23,847 nucleotides of DNA from an uncultured Bdellovibrio sp. (lineage in GTDB: Bacteria; Bdellovibrionota; Bdellovibrionia; Bdellovibrionales; Bdellovibrionaceae), in the NCBI RefSeq assembly GCF_946478835.1, contig NZ_CAMLDV010000041.1, positions 1 through 23,847 on the forward strand. The letters run 5' to 3'. The notes under the pieces are model-generated. The model had not been told where the DNA came from and did no database searches. It worked only from the letters and a program-made list of their open reading frames with translations. Made by a program: the position numbers and the translations under genes. This document shows positions 14,351-22,494 of this stretch, in pieces. Numbering within the stretch: the first letter of the stretch is position 1; each line of letters opens with the position of its first letter.

Positions 14351-16561
14351 TTACCTTAAATAGAAACCAAAGTTACACCAGCCTTTGCCGCTATAGCAAA
14401 GCTCTGTTGCGATGTAACCGGGAACAATACCCTCGTTCCCGGAGTTAACAGAGATATTGAATTGATCGGAAGAATTATAGTTGTCATTTGCAGTTTGTCC
14501 CGCACATCCGGCTGTGCGACTTGTGTGGCGAAGGGTTCCCGCACATCGAGTGGAATTGTAGTTCCATTGTCCCAAGCCGTTGTCGATGAACGGCGACCCT
14601 GTGTAGGCGGGCGCAATCAGCATCGCGTCTGTGGAATTCACTAAAGAAGAAAAAGATTCCACGTTAATCGAAGCAAGTCCTCCTCCTGAAAACTCGGCAT
14701 GGCGATGAATATTGGAAGGGTTCACAGGCGTTGTGAGGAAGGTGGCTGCCATTCCTGTGGCACTTGTGTTTCCGTAGTTCCAGGCCACGAGCGTCCAACC
14801 TCCTCCATCAACAACCATTTCGCAGAAAACACGGAAAGGAGGATTTCCAGTTCCGGCACCGTCAGGATCAATCACATAAGTGCCGCTGCCATAATTGTAG
14901 CCAAGATCACGATACTGTTTACAGCTTTTCGGAATTGTCGAAGGCATCGAAGCTTCTTTAATCCAAAGTTCCACTTCAGGGACACTCACTCCCGAACCCG
15001 CAACAGCGTCTGCCGCAGGATATCCTCCAGGAGTTCCCCAAGGAGCCGTTAAGCCGATCGCATAATAGTAGTTTCCAATATTAACGGAGCCGTCAAGATA
15101 GCTCTTGTTGCCGTTCACAGGGCCGTGTGTGCCGTTACCTAACTCAAGACCGCCCCACGCATTGGTGGTGGAAGAAATATTTATTCCTAAATAATTAGTG
15201 ACGTTCACGTCATCGTTGGGATCCGTTGCCTGCACCCAAATATTTTTTTGAGCGGGAACGCTTGGCCAATCGATACGAAAGACATAGCGATCATAAGTTT
15301 TGAAATCTTTGATTTTATTCAAAATCGAATATTTTGTTGAAGAGGGAGTGCCCTCGTTGAAAGACTGCGCTTCTGTCACAGTGGAAAAATATCCTGCGGA
15401 GACGTTGTGGCGAAAGATTCTTGTCCAGCCCCCGCCGTCGTTGGTCATATCACAGTAAACTTGGTAAGGGGCATTTCCGCCGGGTCCGTCAGAGTCAATT
15501 TGGTAGTATCCTGAGGTACTAATACCACCGAGATTTTTTAACTCAAGACAACTTGCATAGTACGGGTACTCGCGCACATACATCCATCCGTTACCGGCGC
15601 CGTTTCCTGTAGCATCACCCCATTGTTTCAAACTTCCACTCCAGTAAGCGCCGTTATAATATCCGCCGACACTTGTTTCGGCACCGCCGTAGAGAAAGCC
15701 GCTCCAACAAGCTGCAAACCAGAAAGGAGAATTATTAAAATAGCCGGCGCAGTTGTAGCTGGCATGAGTGTCATTGTCGCGATCCATTGTCGTGAGCGCG
15801 TAACCGTTATGGAGAACCATAAGACCTGGCGCTTGAGACCCTACCGTTTGATTTAAGTTTTTGAGATTTAATGTGTAGGACCAAAGAGGATCCAAATTCT
15901 GCACACTCATGCGCGCTTCTTGCTGAGTGCCAGCGCCGTTGTCACTGCTCCATTGATACATGAGTTCCATATAGCGTTTGTTTCGACCAATTTTATTCCA
16001 ATTGTCCAATCCCAGAAAGTAATTGAAAGCCTCTTTGTTAGAGCTGATCATTGAGCAGTTACCGCTATAGTCGCTCGTGCTGCTATTGGCTGTTGAACAA
16101 CGAGGCACCGAAGTGACAGTTTGGTCGTAAGTCAAACCCGAGGCAGGCTTATTAGTTCCATTGCGCGTGTTCGACCACACCAGCGTCCATCCGCCACCTT
16201 GTGTAGTCATATCACAATATGTTTTAATAGGAGCTGCTCCGCCAGCGCCGTCGGGGTCAATATCATACACGTTATTACCGAGGTAATCGCCGCTGTTGGT
16301 TTTGATTTCATAACAGGATTGGCAAGTATCGTATGTCACCGGAGAGGGTTTGTTCGATATGAACGTGGAGTAGGCCGTCGATGTTTTTGTTGGAAGGAAA
16401 AAATTCTTTGCGCCACTCGAGTTTGAAAACGTCCGACATGTGCCATGACCTTGCACGGAGACCTTTGAGCTCGCACCCAAATGGTAACCTTCAGTCAAAG
16501 TGTTAATCGCCCATGAAGGGACACTGAATAAAAGAAAGAAGCCGACGACGTTCCAGGTCAT
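14351..16561 (-). CDS. Secreted protein with three fibrinogen-related (intelectin-like) modules
   Basis: A 736-residue exported protein, signal peptide about 1-18 (PSWA-IN). Three copies of the fibrinogen-related N-subdomain lie at residues about 80-128, 338-380 and 547-592. Each has a Cys near its start, D-x-DG-x-G, a (Y/F)C(D/E)M core and GGGWT. The first module continues into a full C-subdomain with a DRDND motif (260-264), a Ca-site signature in this family, then a Cys-containing WFAACW stretch and a closing WMYVREY. In modules two and three the C-terminal halves diverge. Fibrinogen-related domains mostly bind glycans or acetyl groups, so a surface adhesin or lectin is likely. The ribosome binding site is weak; a GCCGATAA stands just upstream. 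Ligand and prey specificity are unknown. Confidence 0.85.
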   Translation of the reverse strand: MTWNVVGFFLLFSVPSWAINTLTEGYHLGASSKVSVQGHGTCRTFSNSSGAKNFFLPTKTSTAYSTFISNKPSPVTYDTCQSCYEIKTNSGDYLGNNVYDIDPDGAGGAAPIKTYCDMTTQGGGWTLVWSNTRNGTNKPASGLTYDQTVTSVPRCSTANSSTSDYSGNCSMISSNKEAFNYFLGLDNWNKIGRNKRYMELMYQWSSDNGAGTQQEARMSVQNLDPLWSYTLNLKNLNQTVGSQAPGLMVLHNGYALTTMDRDNDTHASYNCAGYFNNSPFWFAACWSGFLYGGAETSVGGYYNGAYWSGSLKQWGDATGNGAGNGWMYVREYPYYASCLELKNLGGISTSGYYQIDSDGPGGNAPYQVYCDMTNDGGGWTRIFRHNVSAGYFSTVTEAQSFNEGTPSSTKYSILNKIKDFKTYDRYVFRIDWPSVPAQKNIWVQATDPNDDVNVTNYLGINISSTTNAWGGLELGNGTHGPVNGNKSYLDGSVNIGNYYYAIGLTAPWGTPGGYPAADAVAGSGVSVPEVELWIKEASMPSTIPKSCKQYRDLGYNYGSGTYVIDPDGAGTGNPPFRVFCEMVVDGGGWTLVAWNYGNTSATGMAATFLTTPVNPSNIHRHAEFSGGGLASINVESFSSLVNSTDAMLIAPAYTGSPFIDNGLGQWNYNSTRCAGTLRHTSRTAGCAGQTANDNYNSSDQFNISVNSGNEGIVPGYIATELCYSGKGWCNFGFYLR

Positions 16562-16625
16562 GAATTCTTATCGGCATCTTGTTAAGTCGTCCGAAGGATT
16601 TTAAAATAATCTGAGGAATATTTAA

Positions 16626-16648
16626 TGCTGTCTCATCGCGAGACAGCA
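16626..16648 (-). terminator. Hairpin, probable terminator of the mla-type operon
   Basis: A perfect 9-bp stem TGCTGTCTC / GAGACAGCA with a 5-nt loop lies 5 nt beyond the mlaD stop. On the minus strand it is followed by TTAAATATT, a poor T run, so termination efficiency is uncertain. Confidence 0.55.
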
Positions 16649-16652
16649 GATG

Positions 16653-17465
16653 CTACTGTTCCTCTTTTTCAATCGACGTGCGCAGAAGATTTTTGATATT
16701 GTTTTTACGAGTCGCTCCGCCTAGCACGGACTTTAACTGGTTGTGCAAGGAAGGATCATTGATAAGAGCCCCCAGAGTGCCCTGGCCCTTGTCGATTTTC
16801 GTAAGAATCGCATCGAGTTTGTCGATGGATTTTGCAAACTTCTCTCCGCCACCGTGACTTGAAGCTTCGGACATGAATTTTTGCGCGTCCTTACTTGTCT
16901 GGGTTAAATGTGTTGTCGCTGTTTCAAGATTTCCCATAATGCGACCCAAGCGATTTTCAGAGTTGATTGTGTGAGTGATCTTTTGAAGCTCCGTGATGAT
17001 ATCAAAAATTTTATTGGCTTCATTTCCGCGCTCAGAAATAATTCCAAAAAGATCTGTGGCTTTCGCTACGTCAAGTATATCACCTTCTTTGACAACAGCA
17101 CCGCGAGGGTCCCCGGGAATAATAAAGACGAATTTATCGCCCAAAGCACCTTGTGTGCGAATCTCCACCTGAGAGCCCTGACGAATACGGCCGATGTAAT
17201 TTTCATTGATACGCATTTTTACGTCGAGTGAGTTGATCTCTGGCAAGAAAGTGATTTCTTCAACGTTACCCACCGTCACACCGGATAGGGAAACAACGCT
17301 GCCTGCAGAAAGACCTTGCACTTGTTCAAAGTGAGCATGCACTCGCACATAAGATGTGAAAAGAGCTTTGTCGGCTCCTAAGAAAAAGATCGAACTTAAG
17401 ATCACAACAATCCCAATGGCAAGAAAGATTCCGACTTTGAGTTGTGTGCTTGTGTGTGATTCCAT
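16653..17465 (-). CDS. mlaD: MCE-domain lipid-binding protein, MlaD type
   Basis: A 270-residue substrate-binding subunit of a Mla-type lipid transporter. One N-terminal membrane helix (about residues 9-30) is followed by a single MCE domain (about 36-120) with the usual G-L-x-x-G-S-V-V-x-L-x-G-V-x-V-G core and a GALGDKF stretch. A helical periplasmic tail ends the protein. The tail is longer than in E. coli MlaD (about 183 residues), as in many Gram-negative MCE proteins. It binds phospholipid between inner and outer membranes. ATG 17465 overlaps the mlaF stop by one base (TAATG), so the two are translationally coupled. It is the last gene of the operon. Confidence 0.9.
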   Translation of the reverse strand: MESHTSTQLKVGIFLAIGIVVILSSIFFLGADKALFTSYVRVHAHFEQVQGLSAGSVVSLSGVTVGNVEEITFLPEINSLDVKMRINENYIGRIRQGSQVEIRTQGALGDKFVFIIPGDPRGAVVKEGDILDVAKATDLFGIISERGNEANKIFDIITELQKITHTINSENRLGRIMGNLETATTHLTQTSKDAQKFMSEASSHGGGEKFAKSIDKLDAILTKIDKGQGTLGALINDPSLHNQLKSVLGGATRKNNIKNLLRTSIEKEEQ

Positions 17466-18211
17466 TAGGCACTTTCTCCGTTGATAAACTGACTCATGGC
17501 TCCGGCAGGCTCCTGCTTGAGTTTTTCAATTGTGTATTGTTCACCGATGCGACCGTTGAGAAGCAAAGCGACCTTGTCGCAAACGGCATACACAGTCGGC
17601 ATATCGTGAGTGACAAGAATAGAAGTCACTCCTTTGGATTTTAAACTTAAAATAGATTCTTGGATGCGTTTCGTGTTGTAAGGATCAAGACCCGCCGTGG
17701 GTTCATCATACAAAACGACTTCGGGATGCATCATCATCGCTCGCGCAAGTCCGACACGCTTTTGCATACCGCCAGATAAACTTCCGGGAAGAAGTTTTTC
17801 AGAGCCCTCAAGACCGAACTCTTGAAGCTGTTCGAGAATCTTCGTTGTGATTTCGTTTTCACTCAGTTTGAAATGTTCGCGAAGGGGATAAGCGAGATTT
17901 TCAAACACGGTCATGGAGTCAAACAAAGCACCGCCTTGAAAGGCGTAGGCCACTTTTTTGCGGATTTCGATAAGTTCATTTTCACCCATCGGTGAAATAT
18001 CAACACCGTTAATAAGAATTTGCCCGCGATCAGGTTTTTCAAGTCCGACAAGACTGCGCAAAAGAACGCTCTTGCCAGTTCCTGAGCCGCCGATCAAGCC
18101 AAGGCATTCCCCTTTTCGCACATAAAAACTCACTCCCTGATGAACTTTTTTGTTCTCAAAGGATTTGTGAAAATCAATAACTTCGATGACGCCTTCTCTT
18201 TTTTCACTCAT
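17465..18211 (-). CDS. mlaF: ABC transporter ATPase, MlaF type
   Basis: A 248-residue cytosolic ATPase that powers the MlaE/MlaD lipid transporter. Walker A is GGSGTGKS (41-48), the Q-loop is at about Q92, the signature is LSGGMQKR (145-152), Walker B is VVLYDEP (165-171), and the switch histidine is H202. All key residues are present and the length is normal. The start is ATG 18211, forming an ATGA overlap with the mlaE stop. A TTG 7 codons earlier is rejected. The GLIGGSGTGKS and FQGGALFDSMTVFEN stretches are typical of the MlaF/Mkl subgroup rather than amino acid importers. Confidence 0.94.
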   Translation of the reverse strand: MSEKREGVIEVIDFHKSFENKKVHQGVSFYVRKGECLGLIGGSGTGKSVLLRSLVGLEKPDRGQILINGVDISPMGENELIEIRKKVAYAFQGGALFDSMTVFENLAYPLREHFKLSENEITTKILEQLQEFGLEGSEKLLPGSLSGGMQKRVGLARAMMMHPEVVLYDEPTAGLDPYNTKRIQESILSLKSKGVTSILVTHDMPTVYAVCDKVALLLNGRIGEQYTIEKLKQEPAGAMSQFINGESA

Positions 18212-18996
18212 ATCATTTTCTCGAAGATCCAAAAGAGTTTAGACAAAAAGAAATCTCCCACCACAATCAAAATGGAAGAGACAACGACGGCTTTAGTTGT
18301 CGCAATACCGACTTCTTTGGTTCCCGCCTTCACCGTCAAACCAAAATAACAAGACGGAACGGCGATAAAAAGAGCGAAGAAAAAAGTTTTACCAAAACCG
18401 GAAAGATAGTCTTGAATGCTTGAAGTCGTCATAACTTTCAAAAGATAAAAGTTAGGATCGAGATTCAATTCAACTGCGCCAACGATCAAACCACCGGCAT
18501 TACCCACGATGTTGGCCATGGAAACAAGAATCGGCAGAGTGACAAGAGCCGCAAGAACTCTTGGAATCACGATCTTTTTAATTGGTGAAGTTCCCAAAGC
18601 ACGAATTGCATCAATTTGTTGGGTTACAACCATACTGCCGATTTCACTCGCAATACCGGCACCGACACGCGCTGCCAGCATGAGACTGGTGAACACCGGA
18701 CCCATTTCCCGTAAGATCGTGACGGCCAAAAGTTTTGGAACGTAGAGTTTTCCGCCAAATTTTTCCAGCCCCAGGCCGAATTGCAAAGACATCACCATTC
18801 CGATACTCACGGCGGTGATAACGATCAAAGGCATGGATCTTAAACCGATTTGATAAATCTGCTCTGCCACAAGTTTCCAATAAAACTTTCCACGGAAAAG
18901 TTCTTTGCAAACATCTCTGAACAGAAGACCAACGCCGCCGATGAATCGGAGGGTTTCGATCATGAATTCAGTAAAGGGCAAGCCGATGTTACTCAT
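18208..18996 (-). CDS. mlaE: ABC transporter permease, MlaE type
   Basis: A 262-residue inner-membrane permease of the MlaE (DUF140) family. The GLRSMPLIVITAVSIGMV segment and the glycine-rich MLAARVGAGIASEIGSM block (about residues 121-137), followed by EALRALG-like (IDAIRALG), are the family hallmarks. Several membrane segments follow to the C terminus. Length matches E. coli MlaE (260). ATG 18996 overlaps the preceding lipoprotein stop by one base (TAATG). It pairs with MlaF and passes lipids, typically phospholipids, to or from MlaD. The direction of transport is not settled by sequence. Confidence 0.94.
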   Translation of the reverse strand: MSNIGLPFTEFMIETLRFIGGVGLLFRDVCKELFRGKFYWKLVAEQIYQIGLRSMPLIVITAVSIGMVMSLQFGLGLEKFGGKLYVPKLLAVTILREMGPVFTSLMLAARVGAGIASEIGSMVVTQQIDAIRALGTSPIKKIVIPRVLAALVTLPILVSMANIVGNAGGLIVGAVELNLDPNFYLLKVMTTSSIQDYLSGFGKTFFFALFIAVPSCYFGLTVKAGTKEVGIATTKAVVVSSILIVVGDFFLSKLFWIFEKMI

Positions 18997-19484
18997 TAAG
19001 GCGCCTTGAAGTTCTGTTTAAAGTTTTCAAAGTATTTTTGTTCTGAAGAAAACTGTTTTTCAACTCCGCCGTAGCTGAGTGTGTAGCTGCAGCCGTTCTT
19101 TTTAAAAACGACCAACGCAACTTGCACGGGAACGCCATCGATTTTTCCCTGAGAAATACTTTCACGAGCAGCGCGCCCATTGAAAGAAACTTCATCGCTC
19201 TTGAGAATATGCAAATCGGAAAGGGCCCCAAGAGAATCCGTTTCAAGTTGTTGCAGTGTCGGCTCGCTGCTGCTGCCGCATTCGGAAAGATAGGAAATCG
19301 TATTGCCTGTTCTTTCGCTGATCCAGGCTTTATCGGAATTTCCTCCGCTCATATCTTTGAACGGTGATCCAGGTGCAGAAAAGCCGACATCCTTAGCGGA
19401 CGTGACTTTGCCGCCGGGGAGTTGTACCGACACGCAACTTCCAAGAAGTAAACTCATGATGCAAACAATGAAGTGGTTTCTCAT
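18996..19484 (-). CDS. Lipoprotein encoded first in the mla-type operon, unknown role
   Basis: A 162-residue lipoprotein with signal and lipobox LLGSC (C17). The mature part is about 145 residues. The C-terminal half (GRAARESISQGKIDGVPVQV, then a Cys and a YTLSYGG stretch, ending in F-E-N-F-K-Q-N-F) looks like an alpha/beta sandwich with a final helix, reminiscent of the PsbP/DcrB fold; I cannot confirm that. Two Cys besides C17 could pair. One-base overlap with mlaE ties it to lipid transport. It takes the position where other Mla or Pqi operons have an auxiliary lipoprotein, but it is not clearly PqiC-like. An AGGTG about 4 nt before the ATG is a modest ribosome binding site. Confidence 0.75.
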   Translation of the reverse strand: MRNHFIVCIMSLLLGSCVSVQLPGGKVTSAKDVGFSAPGSPFKDMSGGNSDKAWISERTGNTISYLSECGSSSEPTLQQLETDSLGALSDLHILKSDEVSFNGRAARESISQGKIDGVPVQVALVVFKKNGCSYTLSYGGVEKQFSSEQKYFENFKQNFKAP

Positions 19485-19638
19485 AGCACCTATCTATCGG
19501 AATCTTCTGAGGGAAAATTCAGTCTTGATCCATCAAATCAGGACCAAGGTCTCTGTCATGAGTTTGTCGGCCCCGCCAGAAATTCTATGAAACTTTTTGC
19601 CCATCTTGAACTTATTTGCCAATGGACCTTGGAAAGAC

Positions 19639-19656
19639 CTGGCACCGTATGTGCAA
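19639..19656 (+). promoter_or_regulatory. Sigma-54 (RpoN) promoter of the TPR-flgB operon
   Basis: CTGGCAC-CGTAT-GTGCA: perfect -24 element, exact N5 spacing, and a -12 element with GC and one mismatch (GTGCA for TTGCA). The expected transcription start is near 19666, 25 nt before the GTG at 19691. This places any ATG at 19616 or 19649 upstream of the RNA start and supports the GTG. Confidence 0.72.
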
Positions 19657-19676
19657 CAGCACAAAGAAGGGAAAAG

Positions 19677-19682
19677 AAGGGG
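19677..19682 (+). promoter_or_regulatory. Ribosome binding site for the TPR protein
   Basis: AAGGGG stands 8 nt before the GTG at 19691. A second purine run, AAGGA, abuts the GTG. Confidence 0.6.
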
Positions 19683-19690
19683 TTCAAGGA

Positions 19691-22486
19691 GTGAACACTT
19701 TGCGATTATTAGTTGTGGCAGGATGCCTGTTCTTTGGTCTAGCTCCAGCGCAAGCTGGGAAGGTCAATGGCGTGATCAATTTTCAAGGTGACACTGTTCA
19801 CATGGAATTGATGGGTCAGCAAAATTGGGACTATGACGTCAAACGCCTTGAGAACAAAGGTCAGACTGTCGTGCAAATGACAGTGCCTGCTTTGGACGAC
19901 TCTACAATTCAATCTCTTTCTACATTTAAAAGTGATTTTGTTAAAGGTGTGACTGTTGATCAAAAAGGTCCGGATGGTAAACACGTCATTCAATTCACGC
20001 TTTCTGGTGATGATATCGATACGTTTGATTATCTGACAGATCAACCGTCACGTTTGATCATGGATTTTTATTTGAATCCAAATACTAAAGTTAAAAAAGC
20101 AGCAAAGCCTGTGGCGAAAAAAGAAGAAACTCTGCCAACGGAGCTTCCTGCTAAAGGCGCTAAACCAGTAGCAAAAGCAAAAACTGATAAAGCTGGTAAG
20201 AACAGAAAGCCTGCAACAGCAGATACCTTGGCCATTGCCGGTCAAGGTGTTGCGGTTGCACAAAATGATGAATCCGTTAAGTCTGGTATCTTTGATGGTG
20301 GTGATCCTGATTACGGTCGTTTTTCCGTGAAGGATTACGAAATTAAAGAAGAGGCGATGATTCGCGCCAAGGATAACTATTATATCCCATTCCCTATGCT
20401 GGAAACTCCGGTGGGTTATTGGGAAAAGATGAAAGTGACTCCGACGTTCTATCAAGTGTCGCCAAAATCTACGGAAGAAAACAAACAAGCGCGTCTTCTT
20501 TTGACTCTTTTTGAAAAGAAAAGATATGCGGTTTATTTGAAAACCCAAGAGTGGTTTAAAGATAAATATCCACAGTCAGAATACAACGAAGTCGTCGATT
20601 ATATGACGGCCGATGTGCATTTGGCTTTGTGGGAAGAAAATGGTCGTCCCAAAGATTACGACGAAGCGATTCAAAGATACAAAGAGGCCATTGCAAAGTA
20701 TCCGCAATCTCCTTTGGCGGAAAGAACGTCCTTAAAAATCGGTTATCTTGCTTTGGATAAAGGTGACTACCTCAGTGCGCTTCGTCTGCTCAAAGAGCAT
20801 ATCGATAATAAAAACTTTGCAGATAAAAATTCCCTCTCGAAAGATCTAGCTCGTTTAGGAACAGGTCTTGCGTTCATGAAACTGAATAAGTGGAAAGACG
20901 CTGTTGCTCAGTTTGATGATGTAGAAAAAAATTCTTCAAATCGTGATTTGAAAGTGGAAGCCGCTTTCCGTCGTGGTGACGTGTGGGTGCGTGCAAAAGA
21001 CTACGCGAAAGCAGTTGAAGACTATAAAAATGCTTTAAAGAAATATCCAGAAGGTCAGAACTACTATCCGAATGCTTACTACAACCAAGCAGAGTCTTTG
21101 TTCTGGATGAAGAACTACAACCAAAGCTTGGATGCTTATCGTGAATTTGTAAAAAAATTCCCAAGCAGCGATCATGCTGCTTTTGCGATGACTCGTATGG
21201 GTGAGCTTTTAGAAATCTTCGGCGTGGATAAATCCCGCGTGATGGGGGCGTACTTGGAAACTTATTTCCGTTACGGAGAAAGTCCAAGTGCTGTCATCGC
21301 CCGCTTGCGTTTGCTCAGTGCCCGCATGAAGGGCATGAAACCCAAAGAAGTGAACAATGCCGTGGAAGAAATCATGTCTTTGGCTAAAAAGATTGATCTT
21401 CCAAATATCGAGCAGTTCTCAACGGTGATGGTGGCTGACGGTTACACTCGCCGTGATGAAAATCAAAAAGCGATTGATCTTCTGTCGAAGTACTACAAAG
21501 AACATCCAACTTCTGTGGACGTGCCATTGATCACAAACCGCATCGTTGCGAACATCAACGATAAACTTCAGTCGGAAATCGATCACGGTGATTTTATTAC
21601 GGCTTTAAAAACACACACGCAGTATGCAGATAGCTGGCTTAAAAATTCAAAGCGCTTAGACACGAAATACAATGTCGGTCGCGCTTTTGAAATGGGTGGC
21701 GTACCTGTTGAGGCTGAAAAATATTATAAAGATGTTTTGAATCGCGTTTATGCTATTCGTGGAACTCCGGAAGCCAAAGAAATTCAAGTGAAAGAAGAAA
21801 TTCCGTCTGAAGATGAATTGAATCTGCGTTTGGCAGCCGTGTTCGCTCAAGAACACAAATACAATCAAGCCTATGAGTTTTTGAAAAACATCAAAACTCC
21901 AGAGAAGCTTAAAGAAGACGCACAAATTGAACGCGTGAATATCGCCGTTCGTTTGTTGGAAAAGCGCGGTGATAACGAATCGGCGATTCGTTACTTGGGT
22001 GAACTTCTTCGTACGTGGAAAGGTCAACCTGAATTGGTGGCAGAACCTTATTTGAAACTCGCGGAACTGCAATTGAAACAAGGCCGCTCTCCAGAAGCTC
22101 TTCAAGCCCTGGAAATGGTGGATAAGCTAGAAAAAGACTCTGACAAAGTCGCTCCGTCAGTTCATGCCAAAGCATTGGAAATGATGGGCGATATTCATTT
22201 GGAAAAGAGCCAGCAAGAACAAGCGATTGCTTCTTATGACAAGCTTCTTGAACAGTATGAAGAAAGCCGTCCTCTTTCTTCCATTCGTTACAAGCTAGGA
22301 CAGATTTATTTCAAACGGGGCGAAATTCAAAAGGCCGCGGAAGTTTGGAATGAATTTAAAGGTGAAAAAAGTGCGTTCTGGAAAAACTTGGCGCAAGAGC
22401 AGCTTAAGAATTCCGAATGGCGCGATGGTTATAAGAAATATATCAAAAGAATTCCAGCGATGTCTGAGAACGAGCAAGGCAAATAG
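19691..22486 (+). CDS. Exported AMIN-like/TPR-repeat protein at the head of a flagellar operon
   Basis: A 931-residue protein starting at GTG 19691, just after the sigma-54 promoter. Residues 1-22 are a signal peptide (PAQA-GK). A VAGC within it could be read as a lipobox but has too short a hydrophobic core before it. Residues about 23-130 are AMIN-like beta-rich sequence, a fold that often binds peptidoglycan or secretin partners. A Lys/Ala/Thr-rich linker spans about 130-190. From about 240 to the end there are many degenerate TPR-type helical hairpins of YbgF/BamD style. It is translated just before the AAA+ regulator and flgB, with a GGAG serving the next start. It may be a periplasmic scaffold for motor or hook-basal-body assembly. 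No named family is certain. Confidence 0.8.
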   Translation: MNTLRLLVVAGCLFFGLAPAQAGKVNGVINFQGDTVHMELMGQQNWDYDVKRLENKGQTVVQMTVPALDDSTIQSLSTFKSDFVKGVTVDQKGPDGKHVIQFTLSGDDIDTFDYLTDQPSRLIMDFYLNPNTKVKKAAKPVAKKEETLPTELPAKGAKPVAKAKTDKAGKNRKPATADTLAIAGQGVAVAQNDESVKSGIFDGGDPDYGRFSVKDYEIKEEAMIRAKDNYYIPFPMLETPVGYWEKMKVTPTFYQVSPKSTEENKQARLLLTLFEKKRYAVYLKTQEWFKDKYPQSEYNEVVDYMTADVHLALWEENGRPKDYDEAIQRYKEAIAKYPQSPLAERTSLKIGYLALDKGDYLSALRLLKEHIDNKNFADKNSLSKDLARLGTGLAFMKLNKWKDAVAQFDDVEKNSSNRDLKVEAAFRRGDVWVRAKDYAKAVEDYKNALKKYPEGQNYYPNAYYNQAESLFWMKNYNQSLDAYREFVKKFPSSDHAAFAMTRMGELLEIFGVDKSRVMGAYLETYFRYGESPSAVIARLRLLSARMKGMKPKEVNNAVEEIMSLAKKIDLPNIEQFSTVMVADGYTRRDENQKAIDLLSKYYKEHPTSVDVPLITNRIVANINDKLQSEIDHGDFITALKTHTQYADSWLKNSKRLDTKYNVGRAFEMGGVPVEAEKYYKDVLNRVYAIRGTPEAKEIQVKEEIPSEDELNLRLAAVFAQEHKYNQAYEFLKNIKTPEKLKEDAQIERVNIAVRLLEKRGDNESAIRYLGELLRTWKGQPELVAEPYLKLAELQLKQGRSPEALQALEMVDKLEKDSDKVAPSVHAKALEMMGDIHLEKSQQEQAIASYDKLLEQYEESRPLSSIRYKLGQIYFKRGEIQKAAEVWNEFKGEKSAFWKNLAQEQLKNSEWRDGYKKYIKRIPAMSENEQGK

Positions 22487-22494
22487 GAGTTTTG

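Noticed and set aside
19616..19690. Upstream in-frame ATG start(s) for the TPR protein at 19616 and 19649
   Set aside because: They lie upstream of the predicted sigma-54 RNA start and place charged residues ahead of the signal peptide; GTG 19691 has a ribosome binding site.
20089..20220. Lys/Ala-rich repeats in the TPR gene as a DNA repeat array
   Set aside because: Low-complexity protein linker without a regular DNA period; not a CRISPR or tandem-repeat locus.
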